NCBI GenBank assembly: GCA_965153455.1
Contig: OZ234501.1
Coordinates: forward strand, 14,930,855-14,994,854
Reading direction: 5' to 3'
Origin: Sphagnum compactum
Lineage: Eukaryota > Bryophyta > Sphagnopsida > Sphagnales
Length of the DNA stretch: 64,000 nucleotides
In this document: positions 23,806 through 36,876 of the stretch, piece by piece
Layout of the letters: each line of letters opens with the position of its first letter
Position numbering within the stretch: position 1 is the stretch's first letter
Program-made: the position numbers and the translations under genes
The notes under the pieces: model-generated
The model's database searches: none
What the model was told of the DNA's origin: nothing
What the model saw: only the letters and a program-made list of their open reading frames with translations

Positions 23806-24140
23806 GGTGCCTTAGATCAAGGATCACCGCGACGACAAAATTCTTCCAGGCCCACCCCTGCCGCCCCGTACCTGACTGGCAGACTTGGGTTGAGCTCTGC
23901 AACAGAATAAGCCAGAGGATGGTTCAATGGCTTATGGTAAAGAAGGTGTGAAGGAGCAAAATTTCCCACAAAACACCAGAGCTGAATATGCATTTTGCAC
24001 ACAAATTTGATATAAACCAAATGTTCAAATTTCACCCCCAAGATTGGATCAAAACTCTGTAGAGGAGATTCACCAGAGACCCATCACAAACAAAAGAAGA
24101 AGAAACCAAGGATAGTGTTCCTTACTCCTCCCGAAAAGAC

Positions 24141-24172
24141 GAAGAAGAAGAAGAAGAAGAAGAAGAAGAAGA
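24141..24172. repeat. GAA trinucleotide microsatellite
   Basis: About ten GAA units, continuing into an A-rich run. Confidence 0.95.
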
Positions 24173-24440
24173 AAAAAAGAAAAAAAATCCGAAATCAAGT
24201 AGAAGAAAGGAAGAAAGGGAATCGATCACTTACACTTGCAAAAGAAAAAACCCACACCGATGGGAAAGCTGGCAGGTGCAGCAAGAACGACCAGAAACCG
24301 AAAAGACCCAAAAGAAAGAGAGAAGGAAAGAAAGAAAGGGAAGAACGAAAACCTCCAACCTCACTCTTTCTCCGTGGGATGCAATTCGCAACAATAGTGA
24401 GAATGCTGTTGTCGAGACTCCAATCCACAAACTCCGCAAG

Positions 24441-24461
24441 TTCTCTCTCTCTCTCTCTCTC
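24441..24461. repeat. CT dinucleotide microsatellite
   Basis: About ten CT units in the probable leader region of gene B. Confidence 0.95.
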
Positions 24462-24949
24462 GCTGTGTCTGCCCGTCCTATCTGTCTGTGTGCGTGTGTC
24501 TGTCCGTGTCTCTCTCTCTCCACCCCCACCGACTCACAACAAAACAACAACACAATTCCTCCCCTCACAACACAGAAGTACTACCCCAATCCAGTAAGTA
24601 TATGGGTAGCCAAGGAAGCAGTGAAAGCTGCGCAACAACCAAAAACAACAACACAAAATGCGAGAAAAACAAGCACAAAACTCGATCAAAAACAAATACC
24701 AACATGAGCGCAAGCGCCCCCACAACGCGCACTCCGGAAGGCACGCACAGAGACAGGCAGCCAGGCAGGCAAGCAAGCGACAGGCCCCGGTGGCCCCCCC
24801 GCGTCTGCAGACTCTTTCTTTTAATATAGCCAAGAAAATTAAAATCAAAATTAAAACTGCTCAAATTAAGCGATTTTTGAGATTTTAAATAGCCATAAAT
24901 AAAACTTTTAAAAAATAATGAATCGCCATATTTCTATACATGGTTCAAG

Positions 24950-25045
24950 TATGTAGCCAAAAATATAGTAGGTTATTTTTAAAATAATTTTCATGTTTAG
25001 CTAGTAGCCAGATCTGGCTAAATCTTCCTAATGATCATAGCCACT
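24950..25045. repeat. Shared palindromic element, copy 2
   Basis: It starts with TAGCCAAAAATATAGTAGG, carries the perfect palindrome TAGCCAGATCTGGCTA at 25,005-25,020 and ends near GATCATAGCCACTTTTG. Relative to copy 1 at 5130-5220 the palindrome centre has changed symmetrically, so both half-sites still pair. Further TAGCCA motifs lie at 24,829-24,960. Confidence 0.55.
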
Positions 25046-27590
25046 TTTGTTACATCACAAAATTCACCAAAAAAAAGACCAATGCGACGCAAGCAGCGGC
25101 TTGTTGGGTCTCTTCTCAAAATATGAATGTTCGGTAACTGATTTAATCATGCCTTTATCTCATTTTATTATTTTGGGTTGTCACTTGCCTTTTTGTAGAA
25201 CGAGGTTTCATATCGCTATGAAATATAAAAAACAATTCATATGACTAATTTTAGTGATGATAAATTTTCATTGGAGATGGTTTAGGTAGGAAACAATAGA
25301 TTCTCATAGTATTTTGTTCTACCATGTTCCTTTTCATAATATGTTGAAATTAATTATTCTAATTCAAAGTTTGTTATATAACTATTTGTAACGACATATT
25401 TATATAACGATTTTCTTCTATGGTTGCAATTTCTTGGATTTTTTATTTAAAAATTTTTGTTGCATGCATTTTTTGAATTTTTTGAATTTTTTTTCTATTG
25501 TAAGCTTGGTATGTTTTATTTTATTTTATTTTTAAAATAACACTCATGGCCTTTCTTTTCATTTTTACTTGTATAATGTAAGAGAGAAAAACACATTTTA
25601 TTTTGAAAAATTTGAGAAATCTTTCTTTGGTTTTTTTATTGTAATTTTGTTGTCATAATCACAATTCTAAACATGCCTAAAAATTTATCATCACTAGTAG
25701 TGCGTAATAACGTGGAGCCTAAGTTCTTAAAATATTTTTTTTTGATAAAAACATACAAATAATAGTTTCAATTCCTTTAAGTCTTATTAAAATGAGATTT
25801 TAAAAAAAATTATTTGAAAGATTATGCAAGACTTGATTAAAATAAAACACATCAAGTTTAATTAAATAAATAATTAAATAAATCTTTTTTGAGATATAAT
25901 TAGTTTAATTAATTTGATGTGATTTTAACAAAAATCATAATGAAACTAATTATATTTAATTAAATTTTTTGTATTGTTGTTGCCTTTTATGTTATAGAAA
26001 TTTAGTATTGCTTTAAGATAGTAGACATGCATGTATGATTTTAGCTTTTATCAAGCATGTTTGGGGGCAAAGAGGGGGGGGGGGGGGAACGCGGCAGAAC
26101 GTAAACGTGGACATGATAATAAAAAAAGGAATTGAACAAAAAAAAATGAAAGAAAAAATAATAAAAATTGAAAAGAAATGACAGTAGAGACACTCCAACA
26201 AAACGTGTCCTTGTTTGGAAAGTGAATTCACTAACGAGATTTGGTGGGGGTCCAGTGGATTCATCGGTCCATTCAACGAAGACTAATGAATCTCACTCAC
26301 ATCCTATAATAGGGGGATCACCATATGGTTTAAAAACAACCCAAACTAATAGCCAAACCCAAATTAATTAGGGTTTTTGAAATCGGGGTTTAGGGGAGAT
26401 AATGGGCCGAGCCACTGCCTATTCTCCACTTGCTAAGATTGCTGGTGAGACCAATAAGGCGAGGCTGCCACCAAACTCACCAAACTCAGCAGAACGGGCA
26501 GCAGCCAGACCCTAAGCTTGTGTAAACAAGTTTAGACTGGGATTTTGATTCTATGCCCCCATAGTGACCCACTTTGGATTTTGCTCTTCTGACTCAGACT
26601 TGTTGGGTCCTCTCTATCTATTCCCTCACCTTGTTCCTTCTTTTCCCTCTTTCCTGGATGCGGGTGCTTTGTTTAATGGACAAATTGTAGCTTAATGCAC
26701 AACGATGTTGATTTGAGTGAGATATGGTCGACAAAATGGAGGGAGAACATAAGTTCTAAAAAATTCCAGTTGGATTAGAAAATTTGCTATGAACATTCAT
26801 TGTGTCAGGCCTACAACCCAACAGCCAAAAAAACCTGAGTGGTAGTAATCATTGGGACCCTCGTCACCAAATTGGATGGATATAGAAAACACACACTTCT
26901 CCCCCAATTTATTATGTACACAAATGTTCCCGTTAGCAAACACGTTCCTTCCTTCCTTCCTCAATCTCTCGTCCTACATCTTGCCCATGACCAAATGTTG
27001 AATAAAAAGGTCCTTATAATTTGCCTCCAAGCATGATCATCACTACTAGGCCCAATACTATCCAACACCATACCCATCACCAAACATAACCCCATTTTTT
27101 AATGTACAAAAACCATATTAATTGTGTGTGACCATACATGCCCATTGTGGAACACAAATCTTTTGTGGTTGTCATCGGTCGAAATGTTCAATAACCAAGA
27201 ACATAAATGTTTTTGTGATGGTGCAATTGGCCATATGTGGTTGTGTGCCAAACCAAGAGAGTTTGACTGAACTTTTGGTAGTCTAAGTTCCGAATACAAA
27301 GGGTGTCCCAATGTAAGGCCTGTTTATGCCTGGTTACCCCAGACCTTGAAAAGGAGAGAGAGTTTTGACAAGTTACAAATGAAGAAATAAAATCACCTTG
27401 GATGAGAAATTTCTGCCTGTTAAGATGCTTATAATGCGACAGAATCTGACATCCAAATCTTTCTAGTGTCCCCAACTACCAACAGCTGCATGCAGAGAGG
27501 ACCACAACTACTTTGCACATGCTTTAGTTAGTTCACCTTTGATGTATATGTTCTTCTTCTATTCATTTTGCAATAATATGATTTTCAATC
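25046..27590. other. AT-rich intergenic stretch with a run of 14 G
   Basis: Long A/T stretches and TTTTATT repeats fill 25,200-26,020. A run of 14 G lies at 26,074-26,087. Open frames at 27,099-27,475 on the minus strand have no recognisable domain. No exon or transposon border was identified. Confidence 0.4.
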
Positions 27591-27594
27591 TCGC

Positions 27595-28325
27595 CATTGG
27601 TAGTTACAAACTTTGATGTCCCCCAAAAGAGAAGAGAATAGGATGTACCAAGACATTTGCAATTTCAGGTGCACACTAATTTTACATACCTAGTAGCATA
27701 TGATATAGGCCTCAATAATGGTATTGGTAATATAGTGTGCAAGGTCAAATTGCTTACGCCAATTTTCTGAATTGTAAGCAATGGTTACACATATGGACTT
27801 TTAGCTTGGTAAATCATCAAGGTGGATCCACTTGAAAAAATTATGCCCAAAATAAGAAAATGCCTTCAGGCTTACATGCCACTACTACATTCCCTTTAAT
27901 AATAACTTTGAAGGAGAAAGAAGCATGAGGTTTGAATTTGTGCAATTTGGCATCAAATGTTATGCATATAGTGGTCACCTGTGTTGCAATTCTTACATGC
28001 CACTCCCACACAAAAATCACATAGCCTTTGCCCAATCCAATACAACATAAGTTCACGTGTTAGTGTTCCCACCCAATATTTTACAAAATTAAAATTTTGA
28101 TAAATTAAATTTCCACATAGAACATCATAGTATCTTGGTAGCTTTGGCACAAAATATATTATTTTAGGGTTGTCAAAATTTTCAAGAAAAAAAAATTCAG
28201 AGAGAAACTTTTTGTGAAGGAAAATGAAGAGTATTTTGAAAGATTCTGTTCTAAAAATGAAATCTTTGAATTAATTAATTAATTATTCAACAGACATGTG
28301 CTGAAGCTCCACTATGTGTGGGTTT
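27595..28325. repeat. Dispersed repeat, copy 1
   Basis: It matches 31,670-32,367 in the same orientation. It begins near AACTTTGATGTCCCC and ends with CAACAGACATGTGCTGAAGC. A minus-strand frame (27,841-28,056) ends KVIIKGNVVVACKPEG; the frame is broken in copy 2. It is probably a fragment of a transposable element whose family I cannot name. Confidence 0.7.
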
Positions 28326-28892
28326 TAACCATAAGGGCTATTGTATTGTTGGCCCCAAAGGCTGGAAAAAGGATACCATATCAATTTTGCGAGGCCGATT
28401 TGGAACCCTTTGGGCCAATGTTCCAGCATTTATTAATATCTTGTGAGGACAATATGAAACTAAAATTCACATTATCTCCAACACCATCTGAGAACTAATG
28501 TTAGCAAGAAGAACATGGTAAACAAACCTCACCTCACCTCACCTCCTGTAACTAATTAATCTGAAACTATAATTCAAATTATCTCACTAATATCAACTAA
28601 TCTCTTGATCAAGGTGTAACATTAGATCTGGGTCTTAGCAGCATTATCAGAGAGCCACCATTTGCTTGAGGGACTTTCATCAAGAGGTTGTTTTTCTGTT
28701 TTGGGGGTGGGGTGGTGAGGGGTGTTGGAGCTAAACCCTAAAAGTATCATGACTTGTTTTTTTCAATTTGTTTGAGAAATATGATTATATGTCAAAAGCT
28801 AGAGCACCGGTAAAGAACCAAATCATTTTGTAACTGGTCTCTTTTCTTTCACATTTTTCTCAGAGATGTGGTTATGAATAAAAGCCAGTCCT

Positions 28893-28952
28893 CTCTTTCT
28901 TTCTTTCTTTCTTTCTTTTGTGCAAGCAAGCAAGCAAACAAACAAACAAACA
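28893..28952. repeat. TTTC, AAGC and AAAC tetranucleotide tracts
   Basis: A TTTC run (28,893-28,918) is followed at once by short AAGC and AAAC runs. Confidence 0.9.
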
Positions 28953-29243
28953 ATCAGGAGGACTTGTTACTGCCACTTAGAGGAGGAGTTGCAGGAGGAG
29001 GTGTCATTGCTATATGTGGGATCTCGAAGCTGCATGATGACGGCGGCAGCACGTCTGCACCTCTGTCTCATGAGCTGTCAGCATGACGCCAATAAAAGGA
29101 AAATTGCACACCAGGCGGCAGCGGTGCTGATGGTGGGCGCAAGAGGGAGAGAGAGGGGTGGGGGGAACCTCGGCTATCGTGCGATTCTTGCACAGTTAAT
29201 AGCATTATGTAGAAAGCGCTTTTCTCTTGCAAAACTTTGCTTC

Positions 29244-30365
29244 AAATTGTCACATGATTGTCTCCTCCATTCCATGGATGGATGATGGGACCCCTACCCC
29301 CAATAGAAAAAAGAAAAAATTTCTCTCTTTCCCTAGAAAAATAAAATAAAAAACAACACTGCTAGGGACGACTTGAGGTCGGTCCCTTCTGGCAACTACC
29401 TCCTTACTATGAGATAAATTGTCACATGATTGGCTCCTCCATTCCATGGATGGATGATGGGACCCCTACCCCCAATAGAAAAAAGAAAAAATTTCTCCCT
29501 TTCCCTAGAAAAATAAAATAAAAAACAACACTGCTAGGGACGACCTGGGGTCGGTCCCTTCTGGCAACTACCTCCTTATTATGAGATAAATTGTCACATG
29601 ATTGGCTCCTCCATTCCATGGATGGATGATGAGACCCCTACCCCCAATAGAAAAATAAATAAATTTCTCCCTTTCCTTAGAAAAATAAAATAAAAAACAA
29701 CACTGCTAGGGACGACTTGAGGTCGGTACCTTCTGGCAACTACCTCCTTACTATGAGATAAATTGTCACATGATTGGCTCCTCCATTCCATGGATGGATG
29801 ATGGGACCCCTACCCCCAATAGAAAAAAGAAAAAATTTCTCCCTTTCCCTAAAAAAAATAAATAAAAAACAACACTGCTAGGGACGACTTGGGGTCGGTC
29901 CTTTCTGGCAACTACCTCCTTACTATGAGATAAATTGTCACATGATTGGCTCCTCCATTCCATGGATGGATGATGGGACCCCTACCCCCAATAGAAAAAA
30001 GAAAAAATTTCTCCGTTTCCCTAGAAAAATAAAATAAAAAACAACACTGCTAGGGACGACTTGGGGTCGATCCTTCCTGACAACTACCTCCTTACTATGA
30101 AATAAATTGTCACATGATTGGCTCCTCCATTCCATGGATGGATGACGGGACCCCTACCCCCAATAGAGAAAAAAAAAAAATTCTCCCTTTCCCTAGAAAA
30201 ATAAAATAAAAAACAACCCTGCTTGGGACGACCTGGGGTCGGTCCCTCTTGGCAACTACCTCCTTACTATGAGATAAATTGTCACATGATTGGCTCCTCC
30301 ATTCCATGGATGGATGACGGGACCCCACCCCCAATAGAAAAAAGAATAAATTTCTCCCTTTCTCC
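29244..30365. repeat. 172-bp tandem array, six full units plus a partial
   Basis: Units begin AAATTGTCACATGATTGGCT at 29,244, 29,416, 29,588, 29,760, 29,932, 30,104 and 30,276 (partial). Spacing is 172 bp and the units are nearly identical, so the array is young or homogenised. Each contains CCATTCCATGGATGG and an A-rich stretch. Because 172 is not a multiple of three, the similar 65-codon minus-strand frames in each unit cannot form one protein repeat. It is satellite-like, with no centromere-scale length visible. Confidence 0.93.
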
Positions 30366-31669
30366 CTCTCCCCAAAACCCAAAAAAGGAAAAAATTGGCT
30401 GCATTGATTGCATACCGAGCCTTCCTCAGTGCCTGCCTGAAATTTTTATTATGGGCCAATACCCGTTCATAACAGCATGGATACCTATTGTGCTATAAAT
30501 AGGGCAGAATGGGCAATTCCCCGAAACAGTGGAGTTTTGCAATTTAAGAAGGGCCCGCCCCCTCCCCTCCCCCCTCTTTGCCTTGGATGGATGGAGGGAC
30601 GGATGGATGACGGGATGGACGACGGGACGAATGGATGGAAAGGAGGACTGACGACGACCCGACAGAGAGACACCTAAAATATTATATAAGTAGATATATA
30701 TTCTCGCGGGTTCTTTAACCTCATCGGAGTCAATTTGTGTGCCCTGATATTTTTAGTGTTTCGCTCCTTTCCTTGCCCTCTCCTCCTTTGCCGGCTTTGG
30801 CCTTTGTTTCCCCTTTTCCTCTTTTGGGGCGCTGTTTAAGCCAATTGTGGCCTCATCCTCAATAGAGCTGAACTGGAATTTCAGCCTTCCCATAATGTGA
30901 AGCCATATGGCCATTCCCCCCTTAAAATCCTACCCCTCTTCTCCATCCCCCATTACCCAGTCCCACTTTCAAGTGTTGTACACTGCCTGAGATTTCCATT
31001 GCTGTGCCTAACATTAGCACCCAATCTTGACAAGGGGTAGTAACCTTAAGGGCTCTTATTTACAAATGCCCACTAAGGCATCCGTTTCTGTAACTCTCTC
31101 TAGAAACCACAAGCAACTCTAAAAATCTGGGATTTTAGAAAATGTTGGGCAGGCATTTAATTTTCTTAATAACCTCAAAAAACCATTTATTTATTTTTTT
31201 CAAAATTGGAGGAATGTTGGTATTGGGTATTTGAAAAAATCATGATCAAATAACTATTGGTTTTGGTTATTTCGAAACCCTCAAAGAACCACCGCGTTTC
31301 ATGAAAGAAACACGCTTCTGGGGCAATCATTTGACTTATTTCAAAAAATTGAAAGCCGTGGTTTGAACACTGCATCTTTTGATGTAGTTTTTGAGAACCA
31401 CAGTTATGAGCCTTAGGAACAGCGCTGATACCCAAAAGGGGTTTGATGCAGTTTCTAATACCCGCCCAACACCGATTTTTACCATGGCGACAAGTGTAGG
31501 TGGGCAGGTGCTTGTTCATACAAGGCCTCACTTACGAAGCAAAAAATGCAGGTGTAACAAAGCATGTGCCCCTTTGATTAAACTTGATTAAACATATATG
31601 CCCTGAGGTCAATTGATTGCTTGTCTCCTTCCCTCTAATATTCTCAAGTGTTGATATGGCTTTCATTTT
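30366..31669. other. Intergenic with GGATGGATGG repeats
   Basis: At 30,580-30,650 short GGATGG/GACGGGA repeats occur. The rest carries no conserved frame or element border that I recognise. Confidence 0.4.
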
Positions 31670-32367
31670 TGGCATGGTAGTTGCAAACTTTGATGTCCCC
31701 ACAAAAAGGGGAAGGGTTTAGGGTTTACAAAAGAGGTTTGCAATTTGCAATTTCAAGTACACACTTTTTTTATGTACCTTGATAAGTGATAGAGCCTTGA
31801 TGATGTTATTGTTATATAGTGCAAAGTCAAATTACTTACTTCAATTTTTTGAATTGTAAGCAATTATGCCCATATGTAGACTTTTAGCCCTATGTTAAAT
31901 CATGAGGGGTGGAATCCACTTCAAATGTCCAAAATAAGAAGATGGCTTACATGCCACTTCTGCAATTCCCTTCACTAATAAGTTTGAAGGACAAAGATAC
32001 ATAAGGTATGAATTCATGCAATTTGGGATCAGATTTTATGCATATGGTGGGCTACTTCTTGCAATTCCTACATGCCACTCTCTCATTGATTGACACACAA
32101 AAATAACATAGCCTTTGCCCCTATCCAATACAACATTAATTCATGTGTTAGTGTTCCCAATATTTTACATAGTTAAAAATTTGATAAATTGCATTGTCAA
32201 TGTTTTCAAAAACTATATATAATTTTTCAAAGTTAATTTTTTTTTTAAAGGTAAATGAAGAATATTTTGAATATTTTGAAATATTCTGTTCTAAAATTTG
32301 GAATCTTTAAAATTAATTTAATTATTCAACAGACATGTGCTGAAGCTGAACTATGTGTGGGTTTAAG
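31670..32367. repeat. Dispersed repeat, copy 2
   Basis: This is the partner of 27,595-28,325, sharing GCAAACTTTGATGTCCCC at the left and CAACAGACATGTGCTGAAGC at the right. Frames are disrupted, so no product is proposed. Confidence 0.7.
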
Positions 32368-32659
32368 GGTAACGAACTATTTACTATAAACAAGTTAAGC
32401 AAGATATGATCACAAGGTACATTTCAGTTACAAAATTAACTGATTCACAATATGCAGTCGTCCAGAAACATCTAATCTATGTCTTTACTTGAACGTAGGT
32501 GACAACTTTAGATGTGATCAAATGCATGGGTATCTCACAACATAGCCTCAAAAGAAGTACCCTCGTACACATTCGACATAAATTAAATTAATCTTTTGTT
32601 TCGTTGATTTTTTGAATTTTTATATACTTGTGCCCAAATTTCTATAATTATTATAAAAT

Positions 32660-32760
32660 TAAGAGTCTGCAAGTTGTCTACTGTTGGGCTTGAACTGCAG
32701 ACCTCTAGACTGTCCAATGAACATAACAAGCGTGTCTTTGATAACCATTACGTGCTGAAA
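32660..32760 (-). mobile_element. tRNA-derived SINE-like relic
   Basis: On the minus strand a region resembling a Pol III A box (ATGGTTATCAAAGACACGC, plus positions about 32,730-32,752) is followed at tRNA spacing by AGAGGTCTGCAGTTCAAGCC, which resembles a B box and T-arm. The cloverleaf is not well kept, so a tRNA-derived SINE or tRNA pseudogene is more likely than a working tRNA. The 3' boundary is not defined. Confidence 0.4.
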
Positions 32761-33589
32761 ACTTCAGAACTAAAAAATCAAAGTGCCAAAGTTAAGATTT
32801 AATTTAATTAATTATTCAGCAGTTTTTTTTGTGCTGAATCCAATCAGGGAGTATGGTACAAACTTTTTGGTAGTTAAATGTGATTGTCTCGGACATCTGA
32901 TACTTTCCTCTTATATGCATAAATCACAAAGGATTTTTCAAGTTTATGGTCTGGGTTTTAAAGGTTTTAGGTTGAGAAGGATGTATTATTTACTTATGGG
33001 AAAGCCCTTTCAAGATTTGGTCTACTAAGTAATAATTTTGAAGACAATTCATTATTCAATTCTTATGCACACTTATACTAAATAGTGTCTTGATCAAGGT
33101 GTAGCATTTAGAAGCAACCCACATCTCTTGGCCTCCCACATGAAAACTCTACAAATTGTACACATAAATTTGATTTGATGATCAGCATTGCATAGCACAT
33201 TAAAGATATTCGTAAAGTCAGCCTGACTTTCACAGGGAGTCTCATACCTTGTTTTCATCCTTAGTTCCTAGTTGTCTACAAAGTCACCCGGACTGTGGGC
33301 AAAATTGGAAAAGAAAGGGTGAGGAAAAAAAGTTGACTGGGGGACGCCTTCGACTCCCTTTAAAGTAGGAGTCCAAATTTTTGGACTGGGCAGAGGGGAA
33401 TGGATATGAGCCAATACAGTATAAGACAGGGTGAAACTGGGGATTGCACCAAAATTGGTGCATTTCCCATTGTTGCCCTGTCCTTTTTTCCTTTGTATGG
33501 TCTTCATCCTCTCTTCTTGATTGGGTCCTGTATTTTCAACAAGGGGTGTGTGACATTGTGGCCTTGCCATTTACATTCAAAAATGTCTT

Positions 33590-34168
33590 AAGGCAAAAGA
33601 AAGAAAAATTACAGAAACTCAAATATTTCACCATTAAAAACTATAATCTTCAATAAATCCTCTAAAAGAAACCAAAATCCTTCAACATATTATAACTTTG
33701 TAACTAATATTACATTTTTTTTCTTGGTTTTTTTATGACTCCACACAAATATGCTCCACCACTTGGCTCCCACATTGTTCTGAGCTTCTAATCTATTCTC
33801 TTATAACTTCTCCAAATCTATGATTCTGATAATTTATGATTATGGTTGTTAGTACTTTGGTTGGTTTTGCATTTCTTTGGTCCCCACTAATAGTGGGTAG
33901 AACATATTCTATTGACATTCAGGATACAAATCATAGACTAACCGTTAAGGTGTGTAATTTGTTGCCTATCACCTTGTAAGTAGTCCTATATGAAAACAAA
34001 ACTATGAACATATGTTCATCCTAGTCTATTTTTTATCTCGTTGATTAACTTGGTCAATAGTCTATCAATGACTTTGTTAGTAAATTCTACTTGTCCATTA
34101 CCCTATGGATAATATATTGTTGAACTAACATGCTTCAACAAAAACTATTATGTGAGATGTTTTATTGT
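33590..34168 (-). pseudogene. Ty3/Gypsy integrase relic, copy 1
   Basis: The minus strand reads TNDTIKHL, then LLKHVSSTIYYP, GNGQVEFTNKVIDRLLTKLI and more in shifting frames with stops. This corresponds to the C-terminal half of the catalytic domain of plant Gypsy integrases, which typically has a YHPQGNGQAE block followed by TNK. It is inactive. The copy at 52,755-53,318 is slightly better preserved. Confidence 0.7.
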
Positions 34169-34975
34169 GTCATTAGTGCCTTAGAGCCTACCTAGGAGTT
34201 AACCCCCTTAATTTCTATCTTAGAAAAAATGTAGAGATATTAATTAAAGGAAGCATCTTATTTTTATCATCAAAATAACTTTACCTTCCACACTTATTAG
34301 AATATCAATGCAACATAAAAAACTCGAATCTTTTAACCATCTTCTAATAAAATCACACATAAAGTACATACTTTTTTTTCCATTCCTATTTTTCACACTC
34401 CAAACGAGAGTTCTCCATCTCCCAAAAGTTTCTAATAATCCTTTCCAAATCTTTTCAATTGTTCTCTTAGTCCCCCCATCTTCACATATCACACAAGATC
34501 CACATTGACCCCTAGAAAATATGACCCTCATCCTAATTCTTCTTTAGAAATTTTCTAAATAATTGAGTGGATTACCCTCAACCACTCACTAACTCAAATT
34601 ACTTAATCTCATTAATTTCACCCCTTGGGTAAGGGACAGTAAATCTATCACTAATAACTAGTAGTCACTAGGAGACCTATGAAACTAATTAGTCTAAAAA
34701 TTTCTACCTATTAACAACAAGCTTAGAAAGATCAATTGGGCATCAAACTGCAGTTAATGAAAACTACTAATAATACTATTACATCAGATAGAGAACATGG
34801 CACACGGTTTCTTACAGGTGTGTGCATTTTTACAGCTTTGTGAAAGCATATGGAAACTATTTTGGAAGTGATGCAATAGGGATTGATGTATGAAAGCTTT
34901 TCTAAGCTGAGGTTTTCATGCTAGATTCTGATCCTGCTCTGACAATGCTTAGTTTTCTTGGTTGATTATATGCAG

Positions 34976-36350
34976 ATGGAATTTCCAAATGCCACTCCTA
35001 CTCCACAACTATGTGCACATTCTCTCTGATGCTGGTCTTGGAATGGCCATGTCCAGTCTTGGTATGAGGATCCCTTGCAATCCAATTGTAAATCTGTTCA
35101 TCTTCACAAGACCTGGTAACACAATTCGTTTGCTAGGAGACTTCAGTTTTCAGGCAAATCTAACCAAGAAGATGAACCTGAGCTCAAAATGTGAGAAAAA
35201 TTCCATTTTGGGTCATAAGAGTTGAAAGTGGTCTGTTAGGGTGACCACTTTTAGCAGCACTAGTAGGTCAGTTGGAGTTGGTATGTTGGTTGTGTTCATG
35301 TGCTTATCTCTAGGAAATCAGTATGCACAAGTTAATTGGTTTATGTGCTATGGCAGGCCTGTTTATGGGACTGCAAGAGAGGCTGATAGTTTGTGGATGG
35401 CCACCAGCAATATATGGAATGGTCCTCTGTTTTCTCTTTGGTCCAGGAGCATTTGCAGCCGCTTTGTACTTGGTTGGCCTCACAGGTGTCAGCCTCAATG
35501 TTGAAATCGTGCAGGTAAAGGGAAGGTTGGAGCTCTTGTTACATTTAGTCCAATTGATGGATGTGCAACAACATAACAATTGTGGAATCATCAAGACCAC
35601 CTTTTTTCTCTAACCGCTAGAACTTTCCAGTAGGGTGGGGGATCCTCTATTTTCCTCATCGAAGAGATGTGTGTCATACACGTGAGTCTTTGCCTTATCT
35701 GGAGTGGCATCCTGATCTCTTCTTCACTCGTTTGTGGAACTGCAACTGGCATTGCCATGGTTGTTGATACAAATTTGAACCACCAACTACATTGTCAAGA
35801 ATTCCTTTATTGCCAAGAGGCTTTTGCTGAACATTGTTCCATTAATGAATATTGCCTGATGTATTATCTTTTCTTGGGTGTGGGAGATGCACTAATATTT
35901 CATAAAGAAAACTTAACAGACTCCACTGCATTCTGGTATTGATATGCAGGCTGCATTGCCACAAGGCATTGTCCCTTTTGTATTTGCAAAGGAGTACAAT
36001 GTGCATCCTGATATCCTCAGCACAGCGTAATTACTCTTTTCCTACATCCATCTAAGCCCTGATTTTCTGCTACCAAGCTTTGTTCAGAGCAAGCAAATAT
36101 TACCTCAACCTTCAATGTTTAAATATGGTCATGGAAAGGGAATGGAATATGAATGGAATGGACATGATTTCACGGGGTGTTTCTATTTTCATTCCATCAA
36201 AAGCTAGAACTGAATGCATTAGTGGAACTGGAATATGAGCTAATAAAAAGAAGCTGTCAGGGTGGTGTTTTGTGTGCTGCCAGAGTGACATTTGGGATCC
36301 TCATCACCCTAGCAATCACACTCATCTACTATATACTTCTTGGCCTCTGA
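34976..36350 (+). pseudogene. PIN auxin efflux carrier, last four exons (copy 1)
   Basis: Four exons with correct GT/AG borders encode the C-terminal transmembrane part of a PIN protein, which exports auxin across membranes: 34,976-35,061, 35,357-35,514, 35,950-36,026 and 36,284-36,350. Diagnostic blocks are [38 protein letters not shown] and the C-terminal YYILLGL before TGA. Intron positions and block lengths agree with known plant PIN genes. No stop or frameshift is present in these exons. The N-terminal membrane half and the hydrophilic loop are absent: upstream there is only a retroelement relic. It is therefore a 5'-truncated duplicate, called a pseudogene although its remaining frame is intact. 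The block GWPPAIYGMVLCFLFGPGA is diverged from usual PINs. Confidence 0.82.
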
Positions 36351-36876
36351 TTGCTTCAGAAACCCAATTTTGGCAGATTTGAAAGTTCGTCCTCTAGTCA
36401 CATATGCCTGGCTACTTGAGTATCTAAGTTTTATACTTAAAATGTGCAAACAGTTCCTGGATCCAGTCTCCATTTGCACAAAGAAAACAATCCCAGCTAG
36501 GTTATCCATTCAGGCGGAGACAGCCAAATATCTTCATTCCCAACAATCTTCAAATTTTGTATACTGGTACATCTTCTTTCTCAGTCATTGCTAGTAATTA
36601 TATTGCGTGTGCTATCTAATTTCATCATGCATGATTGCAGTTAAGTCATTCAAAACACTCAGCCTGAAATCCACATAGGAGTTCAGCAGCTCAATTTGTG
36701 CAATTTGTCTGCAGATCATGTTCGTTGATGTTGTCAACTTCTTTGGTTTTTCAAATTTGTTTAATGACCATGTCTGCAAAAATAGCAGTTAAATGCTTGC
36801 ATCAGACTTCCCTGTTAAAGTTTGCATATAAATTATATTCAAGTGTGATTGTGTTGTGTTGCCTAACTTGCTGCAG

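Larger units (their letters stand above)
23806..24860 (-). promoter_or_regulatory. Probable 5' untranslated and promoter region of gene B
   Basis: The region contains an AAG run at 24,141-24,172, a CT run at 24,441-24,461 and a CpG-richer stretch at about 24,700-24,790 rich in GCGC and CCCC. It occupies the same place as 9981-10,900 next to gene A. The long frames in both strands here are translations of simple sequence. The exact transcription start is unknown. Confidence 0.35.

Noticed and set aside
24115-24864. Several 75-160-codon frames on both strands
   Set aside because: They come from AAG, CT and C-rich simple sequence in the probable leader region of gene B; no frame has a domain or a paralogue beside gene A.
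25680-25710. ACTAGTAGTGCGTA motif, similar to one at 49,350
   Set aside because: It might be a Helitron 3' end on the minus strand, but I see no convincing hairpin at the right distance and no 5' end, so it is not called.
29250-30382. Series of similar 65-codon minus-strand frames
   Set aside because: They repeat because the DNA is a 172-bp tandem array; the period is not a multiple of three and each frame stops within its unit.
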